Shown one piece after another: positions 26,373 to 34,811 of a stretch of DNA of 64,000 nt. Positions within the stretch are counted from its first letter, which is position 1, and each line of letters opens with the position of its first letter. The notes under the pieces are model-generated. The model worked only from the letters and a program-made list of their open reading frames with translations. It did no database searches and had not been told where the DNA came from. Position numbers and translations under genes: made by a program. This DNA comes from Enterovibrio norvegicus DSM 15893 (GTDB taxonomy: Bacteria; Pseudomonadota; Gammaproteobacteria; Enterobacterales; Vibrionaceae), in contig NZ_FOWR01000014.1 of NCBI RefSeq assembly GCF_900115495.1, positions 1 to 64,000 on the forward strand, in the 5' to 3' direction.

Positions 26373-26845
26373 CGCACCATTCTTACGTCAATGGGAAGAG
26401 AAATGGATTTATCAGGGCTGCTAATCGAGCCACGCCATGTCATTTCTGCATCCATGCAAATAGGTAACATCACATCACCTTGAAATTGGTTCTTGTTGGT
26501 TTTAACCAACTTTAGCTTGTAGATACCCATGTTCATTTCTACGCCTTCAAGCGCAACGAGCAAGTAGGGCGCTTCGCTTTCCGTGTTCACACTCAGCGTG
26601 GAAGGCACAAGCGGTTCTACCGTGTCACTTTCCAAGGTAGCCGTGGCATTGGAGAAATTACAGGTTGTGGTGCTCAATACGCAATCTGGTGCGACGGTAT
26701 TTTGCTCACTTGCAGAGACAAACAAAAAGCTGTCAGCAAAAAAGTAGCCAATCCATAAACATGCAAAGAGAGAAAACACGCTGAAAATACGGTGAAGAAG
26801 GTGTTGCGAACTTTTCATTAGGTGATGTTTTAGTAGTGAATACAT
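26369..26845 (-). CDS. hypothetical membrane-anchored protein upstream of SCO1
   Basis: A protein of about 158 residues with one hydrophobic segment near the N-terminus (VFSLFACLWIGYFFADSFLFV) and a periplasmic part with three cysteines (CVLSTTTC, then PICMDAEMTW). I do not know the family. Translational overlap with the SCO1 gene suggests a role in copper or oxidase assembly; in layout it recalls small accessory proteins of that process. Start uncertain: ATG 26845 or ATG 26818. Confidence 0.7.
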   Translation of the reverse strand: MYSLLKHHLMKSSQHLLHRIFSVFSLFACLWIGYFFADSFLFVSASEQNTVAPDCVLSTTTCNFSNATATLESDTVEPLVPSTLSVNTESEAPYLLVALEGVEMNMGIYKLKLVKTNKNQFQGDVMLPICMDAEMTWRGSISSPDKSISLPIDVRMVR

Positions 26846-26902
26846 CAAAAAGCTTACCACCAATTGTTGTGAATCTGTGTGAGGGATGTCTTGAAATTTC
26901 GC

Positions 26903-26931
26903 CTATAAAAAGGGCTACATAGCGCAGCCCT
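26903..26931 (-). terminator. terminator of the DUF368 gene
   Basis: Stem GGGCT / AGCCC with flanking pairs, followed by TTTTTAT on the minus strand, 26 bases after the stop codon. Confidence 0.75.
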
Positions 26932-26956
26932 GAGTGTTTGGTTGAATAGTGAACGA

Positions 26957-27880
26957 TTAGTCAGCGAGTTTCTCGGAAACCTTTTCGAGTCCAATAACAA
27001 TGCCAAAGCCAACGATCATCATCACAACGGCGATCATCAGCTGAGACGGCTGACCAGTAGCCGCTTCAAATGCTGAAGGAGAAAGGACTTTCTCAACCAA
27101 TGGCACTTTCTCACCCGATGAGTTTATGCGGAAACTGATGGCTTCTTTCCACGGCCATACTTTACCTAGCGCACCGATCAAAAGGCCGGTGAGGAACGCA
27201 ATGGTTAGGCTGCGGTAGTTATTAAGTAGCCAAGACAAAACATGGGAGAAAGAGAGGATACCGACAAGGCAACCTAGCGCAAACAACGCCAGAATAGGCA
27301 GGTTTAAGCTCTTCACCGCATCGAGTACAGGCGCATACATGCCAAGCAGAAGCAGAATAAAGCTACCGGAAATGCCTGGAAGGATCATCGCGCAGATAGC
27401 GATTGAACCGGCAATGAATACCGTCAGCATACTGAATTCGAGCGTAATAGGACTCGCGACAGTAATGCCGTAGGCAAATATCGCGCCGCCAATCGCCAAC
27501 GCGATTTCACCCATTGCCCAGCGTTCGACTTGTTTGATCATGTGGATGGCAGACGCAACAATCAAACCGAAGAAGAATGCCCAAATAACAACAGGGTGCT
27601 CAGTGAGTGCATAGGAAACGGCTTTTGCTAGCGTCAAAATTGCCGTCAAAATACCTGAAAGCAAAGAGACTAAGAATGTGCCGTTAACGTGCGTCCAAAC
27701 AGCGGAGAAGCCTTCTTTGCGCCATTTTGAAAATAGAGAAGGGTTCACACGGCGAATACTTTCTAGCAGTGTGTCGTAGATACCTGTTATGAATGCGATG
27801 GTACCACCTGAAACGCCCGGGACAACGTCAGCTGCGCCCATGGCCATACCTTTGAAAAAGGTGAGAATATTTTGCTTCAT
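26957..27880 (-). CDS. DUF368 membrane protein (PopT-type undecaprenyl phosphate translocase)
   Basis: A 307-residue inner-membrane protein with eight or more helices. The family signature GMAMGAADVVPGVSGGTIAF near the N-terminus is repeated in part as CAMILPGISGSFILLLLG in the middle. DUF368 proteins were reported, with DedA-family proteins, to recycle undecaprenyl phosphate across the membrane, and a V. cholerae DUF368 protein (PopT) was among those studied. ATG 27880 is preferred to the upstream start at 27937. It is followed on the minus strand by unrelated genes, so it is probably a single-gene unit. Confidence 0.88.
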   Translation of the reverse strand: MKQNILTFFKGMAMGAADVVPGVSGGTIAFITGIYDTLLESIRRVNPSLFSKWRKEGFSAVWTHVNGTFLVSLLSGILTAILTLAKAVSYALTEHPVVIWAFFFGLIVASAIHMIKQVERWAMGEIALAIGGAIFAYGITVASPITLEFSMLTVFIAGSIAICAMILPGISGSFILLLLGMYAPVLDAVKSLNLPILALFALGCLVGILSFSHVLSWLLNNYRSLTIAFLTGLLIGALGKVWPWKEAISFRINSSGEKVPLVEKVLSPSAFEAATGQPSQLMIAVVMMIVGFGIVIGLEKVSEKLAD

Positions 27881-27964
27881 GAAAAGTTGATTTCTACTGT
27901 TGAGAGAAAATTGCGCATCATTATAGCGAGTTAACAATAAAGGGCTATGAATAACTTGACGTAC

Positions 27965-28645
27965 TCAATGTCCGAGCAGCCATGCATATGCATTCGCCAG
28001 TTTCTTTTTACCGTCGAACCATATTGGATCTCCATGTATAGGTAAAATGTGCTCAAACGGCCAAGTTAGAATTTCTTGCAGGGACCACCTGAGCAGATTG
28101 CGTTCTTTCACAGACATTTGGTGATAGAAAGGAATAGAAGCTTGATTGTGACAACCCAATAGCTTTCCCGCCAATTGTCGACCCAGCGATCCTTCGTTTA
28201 ACCAAAGTATGCTCTCTCCAAAGAGTAACGTTTTACTCAAAGGGTCACAAAAAACGACGTCTTCGCTTCGATCGTTGCCACGCACGATGGTTTGGTAAAG
28301 TTGTCCTTTCCAACGGGGTGAAGTGGTTGAGTTCAGCGTGCCATCAAAGCCAATGTCTGTTCGAACTGACGCAAGGCCAGGCGCGGAATAAAAGTATGCA
28401 TCAGGATACGCGAGCCACCAATCAGACAGCGCAGCATGAAGATGGCTGTTAACGGTTGTGATGATACTGACGGTACCCAACTTGGCGATGTGTTGGCGAA
28501 TGTCTTCTGTCAGTGTCGTAGGGTTGTGAATGAGCAATTCACCGCTTTCTAAGCGGACAATCATCATTCGCTGACCGATATTCACGCCAAAGCAGCGGTA
28601 ATCATCAGATTGATACCACAGCCGGTTTGCTTGCCACTCGATCAT
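27965..28645 (-). CDS. DUF4336-like metallo-beta-lactamase-fold protein
   Basis: A 226-residue soluble protein resembling the DUF4336 branch of the metallo-beta-lactamase fold. Visible pieces are an early strand pair (RMMIVRLESGELLIHNPT), the loop NSHLHAALSDWWLAYPDA in place of the usual HxHxDH, GESILWLNEG, and a C-terminal HILPIHGDPI. The metal motif is degenerate, so hydrolase activity is doubtful. It lies just upstream of the DUF368 gene on the same strand (27 bases between coding frames if the longer start is used). Confidence 0.75.
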   Translation of the reverse strand: MIEWQANRLWYQSDDYRCFGVNIGQRMMIVRLESGELLIHNPTTLTEDIRQHIAKLGTVSIITTVNSHLHAALSDWWLAYPDAYFYSAPGLASVRTDIGFDGTLNSTTSPRWKGQLYQTIVRGNDRSEDVVFCDPLSKTLLFGESILWLNEGSLGRQLAGKLLGCHNQASIPFYHQMSVKERNLLRWSLQEILTWPFEHILPIHGDPIWFDGKKKLANAYAWLLGH

Positions 28646-28908
28646 TTGTGCTCATCCGTGAAAAACCTTGTGATCGATAAATATCAAACATTGCACGATC
28701 CACAAAGAGAATCTTTTCGCTCACCAAAAGCAAAAAGCGTTATGGAGACTATCTGCACGTTTCCTGCCGAATAGGATGTAACTAACTTTACCGATAATTT
28801 TGTTGGTGAGGTGCGTATCGTTCGAAATAATTGAATGACTTGTTCTTGTCTGGGTGGTGTTGTCTTTCATCACTCCTTCGTAAACTGGGTGCAACTAAGG
28901 AGAGAACA

Positions 28909-29748
28909 ATGACAACAAGAAATGTAACTCGCATCATTCGCTCACATGCCTCGAAAGACGGTGACGGTGTAAAAATCAACCGAGTGCATGGCTTTAACGA
29001 TGCTAAGTTCAGCCCATTCTTATTAATCGACGAGCTGAAAAGCGAAAACCCTGATGATTACATTGGTGGTTTTCCGCCGCATCCGCATCGTGGCATTGAA
29101 ACACTAACCTATATGCTTACTGGGCATTTCCAACACCGTGACCACATGGGCAATGTGGGAGAATTAAAAACCGGTGGCGCGCAATGGATGTCTGCGGGTA
29201 AAGGCGTTATCCACAGTGAAATGCCAATCATGAGTGAAGGTGGTCTGCATGGTTTCCAGATCTGGATTAACCTGCCTGCCGCCAAGAAAATGAACCCAGC
29301 GCAGTACCATGATTTTCAGACAGAAGAGATTAATGAGTACGGTACGGACAAGAACTTGCTTCGTGTTATCTCTGGCAATTTGACCGAGAGTGGTCATGCG
29401 CTAACAGGGCCCCTTCAAAAGACGGGTGTTGAAGCTGTGGTTGCTGACTGGCGTGCGGTGGAAAAAGAAACGCGTACATTGAATGTGTCAGAACGCTATC
29501 AAGTGAACCTGTTTGTGTATCGCGGCGATATTGATGTTGAAGGTACGCTGGTGCCTCAAGGGCATTTTGCGCAGCTTTCTGCAGGTGAGACCATTTCACT
29601 CACAGCACAGAAAGAAGCGGGCGTGTTGATTCTGGCAGGTGAGCCCATCAACGAACCTGTGGTGCATTATGGCCCGTTCGTCATGAATACCATGGAGGAG
29701 ATAAACCAAGCCATGCGTGATTATGAAAACGGTGTGCTGACGGATTAA
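28909..29748 (+). CDS. pirin-family protein
   Basis: A 279-residue double-cupin protein. The metal-binding motif FPPHPHRGIETLTYM is near residue 60 and GNVGELKTGGAQWMSAGKGVIHSEMP near residue 85. Pirins bind iron; some, like E. coli YhhW, have quercetinase activity, but the natural role here is unknown. ATG 28909 is chosen for its AAGGAGAG ribosome binding site. Confidence 0.93.
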   Translation: MTTRNVTRIIRSHASKDGDGVKINRVHGFNDAKFSPFLLIDELKSENPDDYIGGFPPHPHRGIETLTYMLTGHFQHRDHMGNVGELKTGGAQWMSAGKGVIHSEMPIMSEGGLHGFQIWINLPAAKKMNPAQYHDFQTEEINEYGTDKNLLRVISGNLTESGHALTGPLQKTGVEAVVADWRAVEKETRTLNVSERYQVNLFVYRGDIDVEGTLVPQGHFAQLSAGETISLTAQKEAGVLILAGEPINEPVVHYGPFVMNTMEEINQAMRDYENGVLTD

Positions 29749-29786
29749 GTGGCTAAGAGCGCTTAGCCATCCACGTAAAACCGTGA

Positions 29787-29812
29787 AGAGGAGCTTGGCT
29801 CCTCTTTTTGTT
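29787..29812 (+). terminator. terminator of the pirin gene
   Basis: Eight-base stem AGAGGAGC / GCTCCTCT with a three-base loop and a T run, 38 bases after the stop codon. Confidence 0.92.
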
Positions 29813-29924
29813 GGGATGCAAGTGCCTTCACATCTAGGGCGCAAAAGCCAAACAAAACGTTGAATGTTTTCGGGTCATTTGTTTAATTTGAATAAGACAT
29901 GACCCACGAAGAGAGAATTCAAGC

Positions 29925-30161
29925 GTGCTGATGGTTATCGCGCAGGCAGTTGAAACGGTTTTATTGGTCTCTGGCATTGTGATGCTGGTGCGCTGTGCGT
30001 TTCAATATGCTGCAAGAACGGACAATTGGCATCAAGTTAATGTGGTTCTTTTTCGTGTTAGAAGCCTTTCAAATGACGAGTTGAAATGGTGGTATGCCGC
30101 CATGATCAGTTTGTCTCTAGGGTTAATGATAAAAGTTCTTGTGCTTTTTCTCGCGCATTGA
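29925..30161 (+). CDS. hypothetical small membrane protein
   Basis: A 78-residue protein with two hydrophobic helices (AVETVLLVSGIVMLVRCAF and MISLSLGLMIKVLVLFLAH) separated by a polar loop. Not recognised. It starts at GTG 29925 or ATG 29931 behind AGAGAG, and stands alone between the pirin and nucleotidase genes. Confidence 0.6.
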   Translation: MLMVIAQAVETVLLVSGIVMLVRCAFQYAARTDNWHQVNVVLFRVRSLSNDELKWWYAAMISLSLGLMIKVLVLFLAH

Positions 30162-30278
30162 CTAACCCATTAATCTGTTATCTCCCTGCATGTAAACGGT
30201 TTAACCAAAATGTGATGTATGTGAACTAGGCTTAGATTCTGATACCATCTCGTTTTGTGCACTGCATCAAAGGGAATC

Positions 30279-32021
30279 ATGCCTAAAGTCACTCGCTTCA
30301 CGCTCTCAATTGCACACATCAACGATACACACTCCCACTTTGAGCCAACACCTGTTTCGCTGTCTGTAAAAGGGCAGGAAAAGCGTGTTTACGCGACGAG
30401 TGGCGGTTTTGCACGTATTAAAACGGTGGCAACGCAATTTCGTGAAAATGCTGAACGCGAAGGGAATGCGTTTCTATTCCTACATGCTGGAGACTGCTTT
30501 CAAGGCACCTTGTACTACAACCTTTTCAAAGGCGATGCCAACGCTAAACTCTTGAACATGCTTGATCTCGATGCCATGGCATTGGGGAACCATGAATTAG
30601 ATTTAGGCAACGCCGCGGTATCGAAATTCCTCGATCACATCTCCTTCCCATTGCTGGCTGGCAACTGGGACGTCAGCCAAGAAATTCAAAACAAGCCTTG
30701 CCCGTTAAAGGGAAAACCCTTGTTGTATGATTTCGATACGCAAGAACAGTGTGCGAAAGTGCTGGTGAAAACCTTCGGTGATCATCAAGTGGCTATTTTT
30801 GGTGTCTCTATCGATAAAATGGCACAGATCGCCATGCCAGATGCTGACACGCCTTTCCTCGAATCGAAAATGGTCGTGTTAAATACCATTGCATACATCC
30901 GCGATACCCTAGGAATCAACAATATCGTACTGCTTAGCCATCTTGGGTATGACCAAGATTTGAAAATGGCGGAAGAGGTAGAAGGTCTGTCTGTTGTCGT
31001 GGGTGGACATAGTCATGTACTGCAAGGTGATTTTAGCAATATAGGGCAGGGTAACGCTGAACCCTATGGCCGCAAAATTAACAATACGCTGGTGGTGCAA
31101 GCAGGGTGTCATGCCTTGGCCATTGGTAAACTTGATGTGACGTTAAACAGTGATGGCAGCGTCCTGTCACACACCGGTGATAATTACCTCATGCTCGGTC
31201 GCGGATTGGCGCTGGATGCCTCATGGGATGTGGCACTCGATGAGCATGATTTTGATGCGGCTAAATTGTATCTTGCTGAACAATCGAATGTTTTACACTG
31301 TCGTGGCAACAAAGACGTCAAAGCATTGCTGAATACGGAATACCGTCCAGCCGTCTTAGCTATGCGAAGTGACGTTGTCACTATGTTGTCCGATAGTCTA
31401 CGCCATATTCGTGTTCCTGACGAAAAAGGGCCGAGCCAAATAGCACCACTGGTCTGCGAAGGTTTGCTTTATTCCGCCAATATTCGTGGTCATGATGTCG
31501 ATTTCGCCATCCATAATGCTGGTGGTGTGCGTGTGTCACTCGAAGCAGGCAAACTCACAGCGGCAGATGTCGCTGGACGGTTATTGCCATTCGCGATCGA
31601 TCTGATGGTTTATGAACCCACAGGTGCGCAGGTCAAAGCGGCGTTGGAAGGGGCGATCAACAATGCCACTAACAACGGTGTGGAAGGGACAGGCAATGGC
31701 AGTTTCCCTTATACGGCTGGATTGCGGTATACCTATGAATGCAATATGCCAGAAGGTCAGCGAATCACTCAGCTTCAATACCAGATAGTATCTGGAGAAT
31801 GGCGCGATATTGAGTTAGAGAAAACCTACCGTGCTGTGTCGTCTGCTTACACATCACAAGGGAAGGAAGGGTATGACGCGTTGAAAAACCTCGTTACTCA
31901 GCCTGTGTCTATTGGCGTTATTTTGTCGGATAGTTTTATTGAATATGCTCGTGCTAATGACAACCTACGTGCGCCAAAAGATACCCTACAACATTATGTG
32001 CCGTGTGCTGAACTTAAGTAA
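30279..32021 (+). CDS. 5'-nucleotidase / UDP-sugar hydrolase family protein without signal peptide
   Basis: A 580-residue two-domain phosphoesterase. The N-terminal metallophosphatase domain has the metal motifs HINDTHSHF, HAGDCFQG, ALGNHELDLG and GGHSHVLQG. The C-terminal domain has the nucleotide-binding elements AIHNAGGVR and PFAIDLMVYEPTG. The UshA family is normally exported, but this protein opens directly with MPKVTRFTLSIAHINDTH and no hydrophobic leader, even from the upstream GTG at 30255. It may therefore act in the cytoplasm. ATG 30279 has AAGGGA close upstream. Confidence 0.9.
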   Translation: MPKVTRFTLSIAHINDTHSHFEPTPVSLSVKGQEKRVYATSGGFARIKTVATQFRENAEREGNAFLFLHAGDCFQGTLYYNLFKGDANAKLLNMLDLDAMALGNHELDLGNAAVSKFLDHISFPLLAGNWDVSQEIQNKPCPLKGKPLLYDFDTQEQCAKVLVKTFGDHQVAIFGVSIDKMAQIAMPDADTPFLESKMVVLNTIAYIRDTLGINNIVLLSHLGYDQDLKMAEEVEGLSVVVGGHSHVLQGDFSNIGQGNAEPYGRKINNTLVVQAGCHALAIGKLDVTLNSDGSVLSHTGDNYLMLGRGLALDASWDVALDEHDFDAAKLYLAEQSNVLHCRGNKDVKALLNTEYRPAVLAMRSDVVTMLSDSLRHIRVPDEKGPSQIAPLVCEGLLYSANIRGHDVDFAIHNAGGVRVSLEAGKLTAADVAGRLLPFAIDLMVYEPTGAQVKAALEGAINNATNNGVEGTGNGSFPYTAGLRYTYECNMPEGQRITQLQYQIVSGEWRDIELEKTYRAVSSAYTSQGKEGYDALKNLVTQPVSIGVILSDSFIEYARANDNLRAPKDTLQHYVPCAELK

Positions 32022-32346
32022 GCCCCTGATTTTTCCATAATCATTCCAGAGCTACTCGAGATTACGGAGGACGTTACTCCGCATTCTTGACTCTCCCTAT
32101 CTCACTCATTTTCAATTTGAATGGTTTTTTGCGCAATATGTGTCCGCTTTTTGCATAGAAGTCATTTGAGGAATAAATCGGCGATAACTTGCCGCATCAG
32201 CGCAAAGTGTTCATGCAGTGCCACCTGTTCCTCCAAAAACAAGATTCTTGAAAGCAGTATCGGTAAATGTTTCATGGGTGTCAGAAAACGTTAAGTTTTT
32301 TCGTGGCGTGCCGATAACTACAACAGGCTTTCCTTAGGGGGATACT
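32022..32346. other. intergenic region before the 32-residue protein
   Basis: No protein gene, terminator or repeat was recognised between the nucleotidase stop codon and the small gene at 32347. Confidence 0.5.
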
Positions 32347-32445
32347 ATGGTGGAAAAGCGTGATTGGTTAGATTTTGGATTAATTGCCTTTTGGATCGTT
32401 GCTTGGGCGTCGCTCGTGTACTTCGTTCCTGCCACTGGCATGTGA
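32347..32445 (+). CDS. predicted 32-residue membrane protein
   Basis: A very short frame with a strong AGGGGG ribosome binding site five bases before ATG. The product begins MVEKRDWLDFGLIAFWIV and ends in VYFVPATGM. It is one hydrophobic helix with a charged N-terminus. A terminator hairpin follows eight bases after the stop codon, so it looks like a complete single-gene unit. I do not recognise the family. Confidence 0.62.
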   Translation: MVEKRDWLDFGLIAFWIVAWASLVYFVPATGM

Positions 32446-32452
32446 AGATGTT

Positions 32453-32484
32453 CCCGCCTAGCGACGTGCAGGCGGGCCTTCTTA
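32453..32484 (+). terminator. terminator of the 32-residue protein gene
   Basis: Seven-base stem CCCGCCT / AGGCGGG with a ten-base loop followed by CCTTCTTAT. Confidence 0.7.
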
Positions 32485-32522
32485 TCGCCAGGTAGTACAA
32501 GAGGGCGTATTACCAAACAGGT

Positions 32523-33476
32523 CTAGGTTCGCTGTAGCTTTTGGTGTCGCTTCAGCAGAAAGCGAATGACGATGGGCTGCATATAGGTGGGTAGCTGTAA
32601 TGCCCCAATAAGCGGCAAATAGAGTGGTCCTAAAAACGCGCCTGCCACTGAGTAGGTCAGTAACACATTCCTGTTTCCTGCGGTAATTGCAGCGATAAAT
32701 GCTTCTTCCTTCCCATGCTTTCGATAGCAAACAAACCCAATGATGAAAAATAGTACGCAAATTGCTAATGCAAGGAAAAACATGGCAATGGCGAATTCAC
32801 GATCGCTGTTCCACAACCACCGATATTGTCCTGCAAGCCCGAACGGGAAACTGAACACCAAGAGAACCGTAAATTGTGCCAACTTGCTATGAATTCGGGT
32901 GAGGCGCTCTTTAGACATGCTCTTGTGTATAAGGAAAGACAAGCCCATTGGGCCAAAGATGAATACCGCAAGCCTCAGGCAATAGCTCTTCATATCGAGC
33001 GCAAAGTTATCGCCGCTGAACAACGTTAGATTGATATAAAGAATCACAGGCATCATCAAGGTGCTGGCGATGGTAAATGCCATTGCCTTTAGCGGTTCAA
33101 ATCCCATAGAGCGTACGATTGCAGGGGTCGCGAAGAGGCTCCCAGTGGCACAGACTGCTGTTAGTGCAAGCAGCAATTCGGAACTTGCGTTGAAGAGAGT
33201 TGCGATGCTCGCCACGACCACTGTTGTGACACCACCGTGCAATAAGGCATAAAGCCACGCCTGTTTTTTAAATAGGGCTTTCACGAGGAGAGGTTGATCG
33301 ATACCAATGAGGGTAAACAACATCAAAACAAACAATATGTAAGGCAGAAAAGGCAATGTAGCTTGTGATAAATCAGGAAGCAAAAAGCCGAACACGGCAG
33401 CTAATGCAAGAAGGGTTGATGCATGTTTGCTAAGAAATGCTAACAAAGAAACCTCAGACGGAATCGGTAAAGCCAA
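32523..33476 (-). CDS. bile acid:sodium symporter (BASS)-like transporter
   Basis: A 317-residue inner-membrane protein with nine or ten helices. The repeat-related segments AVCATGSLFATPAIVRSMGF and AITAGNRNVLLTYSVAGAFLG correspond to the two crossover regions of the BASS fold. The substrate is unknown; bacterial members carry organic anions, pantothenate or pyruvate-like compounds. ATG at 33476. Confidence 0.75.
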   Translation of the reverse strand: MALPIPSEVSLLAFLSKHASTLLALAAVFGFLLPDLSQATLPFLPYILFVLMLFTLIGIDQPLLVKALFKKQAWLYALLHGGVTTVVVASIATLFNASSELLLALTAVCATGSLFATPAIVRSMGFEPLKAMAFTIASTLMMPVILYINLTLFSGDNFALDMKSYCLRLAVFIFGPMGLSFLIHKSMSKERLTRIHSKLAQFTVLLVFSFPFGLAGQYRWLWNSDREFAIAMFFLALAICVLFFIIGFVCYRKHGKEEAFIAAITAGNRNVLLTYSVAGAFLGPLYLPLIGALQLPTYMQPIVIRFLLKRHQKLQRT

Positions 33477-33704
33477 ATGCTATCAAATTGTAATCAGTAT
33501 GATAAATAAAAATTAATAATGTCTCATTGCTTTCTGTTTTAATGAGAAACCATGTTTAAACAAGAAAATCTGGAGATAGGCCGTAGTCTCCAAATTCGTT
33601 CGCATTAGATATTCTAATTCAAAGTTCAAAAAATAGTCATTATGAACAATGCAATTAAATGACTAGAATTTGCATTGTAAAGTCAATCACATAGCGAGCA
33701 TAAA

Positions 33705-33896
33705 ATGACACAGGCAGTTGATTTCGGTCACGTTCTTACTTCTGTTGATAACTCTCAAAAAAGCTATGCGGTTTCTGTCAAAGGATTGTTTGCCCATGCA
33801 ATGGATATTTTGCAGACGCGTCAAGTAAACAAAACGTTGCGTTCAACGTCTGATTTACCTGAGCACATCAAGCGTGACATCGGGCTGATCCGCTAG
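33705..33896 (+). CDS. DUF1127-family small protein
   Basis: A 63-residue protein whose C-terminal half carries the DUF1127 pattern (TRQVNKTLRSTSDLPEHIKRDIGLIR, compared with the family's DLDDHLLRDIGL). Members such as those in Agrobacterium and Salmonella have been linked to RNA turnover or phosphate and carbon stress. The N-terminal half is not part of the domain. It is a single-gene unit with its own terminator. Confidence 0.8.
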   Translation: MTQAVDFGHVLTSVDNSQKSYAVSVKGLFAHAMDILQTRQVNKTLRSTSDLPEHIKRDIGLIR

Positions 33897-34214
33897 GTTT
33901 ATTGCAGACCTATCATCGATAAAAGCGTTGGTTTTTGACCAGCGCTTTTTTGTATATGTTGAATATTAATGTGACGTTGTCACTATAATCTTAATCCTAC
34001 TTATCTCTCTCTATTCTTAGACTTTTATGGTCTATCATATTGATTAACTATTCTTATTCACTTTGCTTATTCAACACATTTTCTTTATTGAAAAAATAAT
34101 TATGTTGTCGAACTGTGGTATTTAGTCATGATTAAACATCATGCGGAAAGAGGCTAGACAAGGCGTTCTCAGTTCGTCACTATGAATCAAAGACAAAAAA
34201 AAGAGTGATTTAAC
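33897..34214. other. intergenic region between DUF1127 and HlyU-like genes
   Basis: Apart from the terminator at 33921-33951, this AT-rich stretch contains no recognised gene or repeat; it presumably holds the HlyU-like gene promoter. Confidence 0.5.
33921..33951 (+). terminator. terminator of the DUF1127 gene
   Basis: Twelve-base arms AAAAGCGTTGGT / ACCAGCGCTTTT (one wobble pair) with a T run. Confidence 0.9.
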
Positions 34215-34490
34215 GTGGGTCTATTTAATTGGTTGTTTGGTAGCAAAGAACAAGGGAAAACTGCTGTTGAGCCAACTGAGTACAAAGGCTATCTCATTTA
34301 TCCGGAACCAAAAGCAGAAGGCGGACAGTTTCGAATTGCTGGACGTATATGCAAAGAATTGGATGGCGAAATAAAAGAGCATTTGTTCATCCGCTCTGAT
34401 TTGCTTCCGGGTGAGGAAAGTGCGAAAGATCTCATGCTTCAAAAAGCACACACGTTTATCGACCAAATGGGCGACAGAATGTTTGGCTAA
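34215..34490 (+). CDS. HlyU-domain protein
   Basis: A 91-residue protein matching the Pfam HlyU family (YKGYLIYPEPKAEGGQFRIAG, then KEHLFIRSDLLPGEESAKD). Despite the name it is unrelated to the ArsR-type HlyU activator of V. cholerae, and its biochemical role is unknown. It starts at GTG 34215 behind GAGTG. Confidence 0.82.
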   Translation: MGLFNWLFGSKEQGKTAVEPTEYKGYLIYPEPKAEGGQFRIAGRICKELDGEIKEHLFIRSDLLPGEESAKDLMLQKAHTFIDQMGDRMFG

Positions 34491-34811
34491 CTGACCGAGA
34501 TCAAAGCAAAAAATTGCTGTTTCGGTCAAAAAATATGTCTAGCACGATGCTTGTTTAGTCTTGTTCGGAACGATGGAAGTGCGCTTTTTAATAAATGAGT
34601 CTTTAATCAATAGCTTAAAACCAAAACGATATAAGAGGTCTGACCTCCGTCCATGGTTGAATTACGTTATTTTCTTACTAAAACTCGTTAGTATGGGTTT
34701 AAACACGGTTTGATCATTGATTGTTTTAGTTTTTTTCCTACATATCTTGATTGAGCACTTTTAGTTCGTTACAAACGGTTTACTTACACTGCCAATAGTC
34801 AGGGATTAACT
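34491..34811. other. intergenic region upstream of pntA
   Basis: A 321-base stretch without a gene. It holds the palindrome at 34635-34647 and presumably the pntAB promoter; no confident -10/-35 pair was identified. Confidence 0.5.
34635..34647. promoter_or_regulatory. palindromic operator candidate upstream of pntAB (FadR-like core)
   Basis: GAGGTCTGACCTC is a perfect 13-base palindrome. Its centre GGTCTGACC matches the core of the enterobacterial FadR site (GGTCYGACC as I recall it), although the outer bases differ. It lies about 165 bases before the pntA start codon. Confidence 0.4.
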
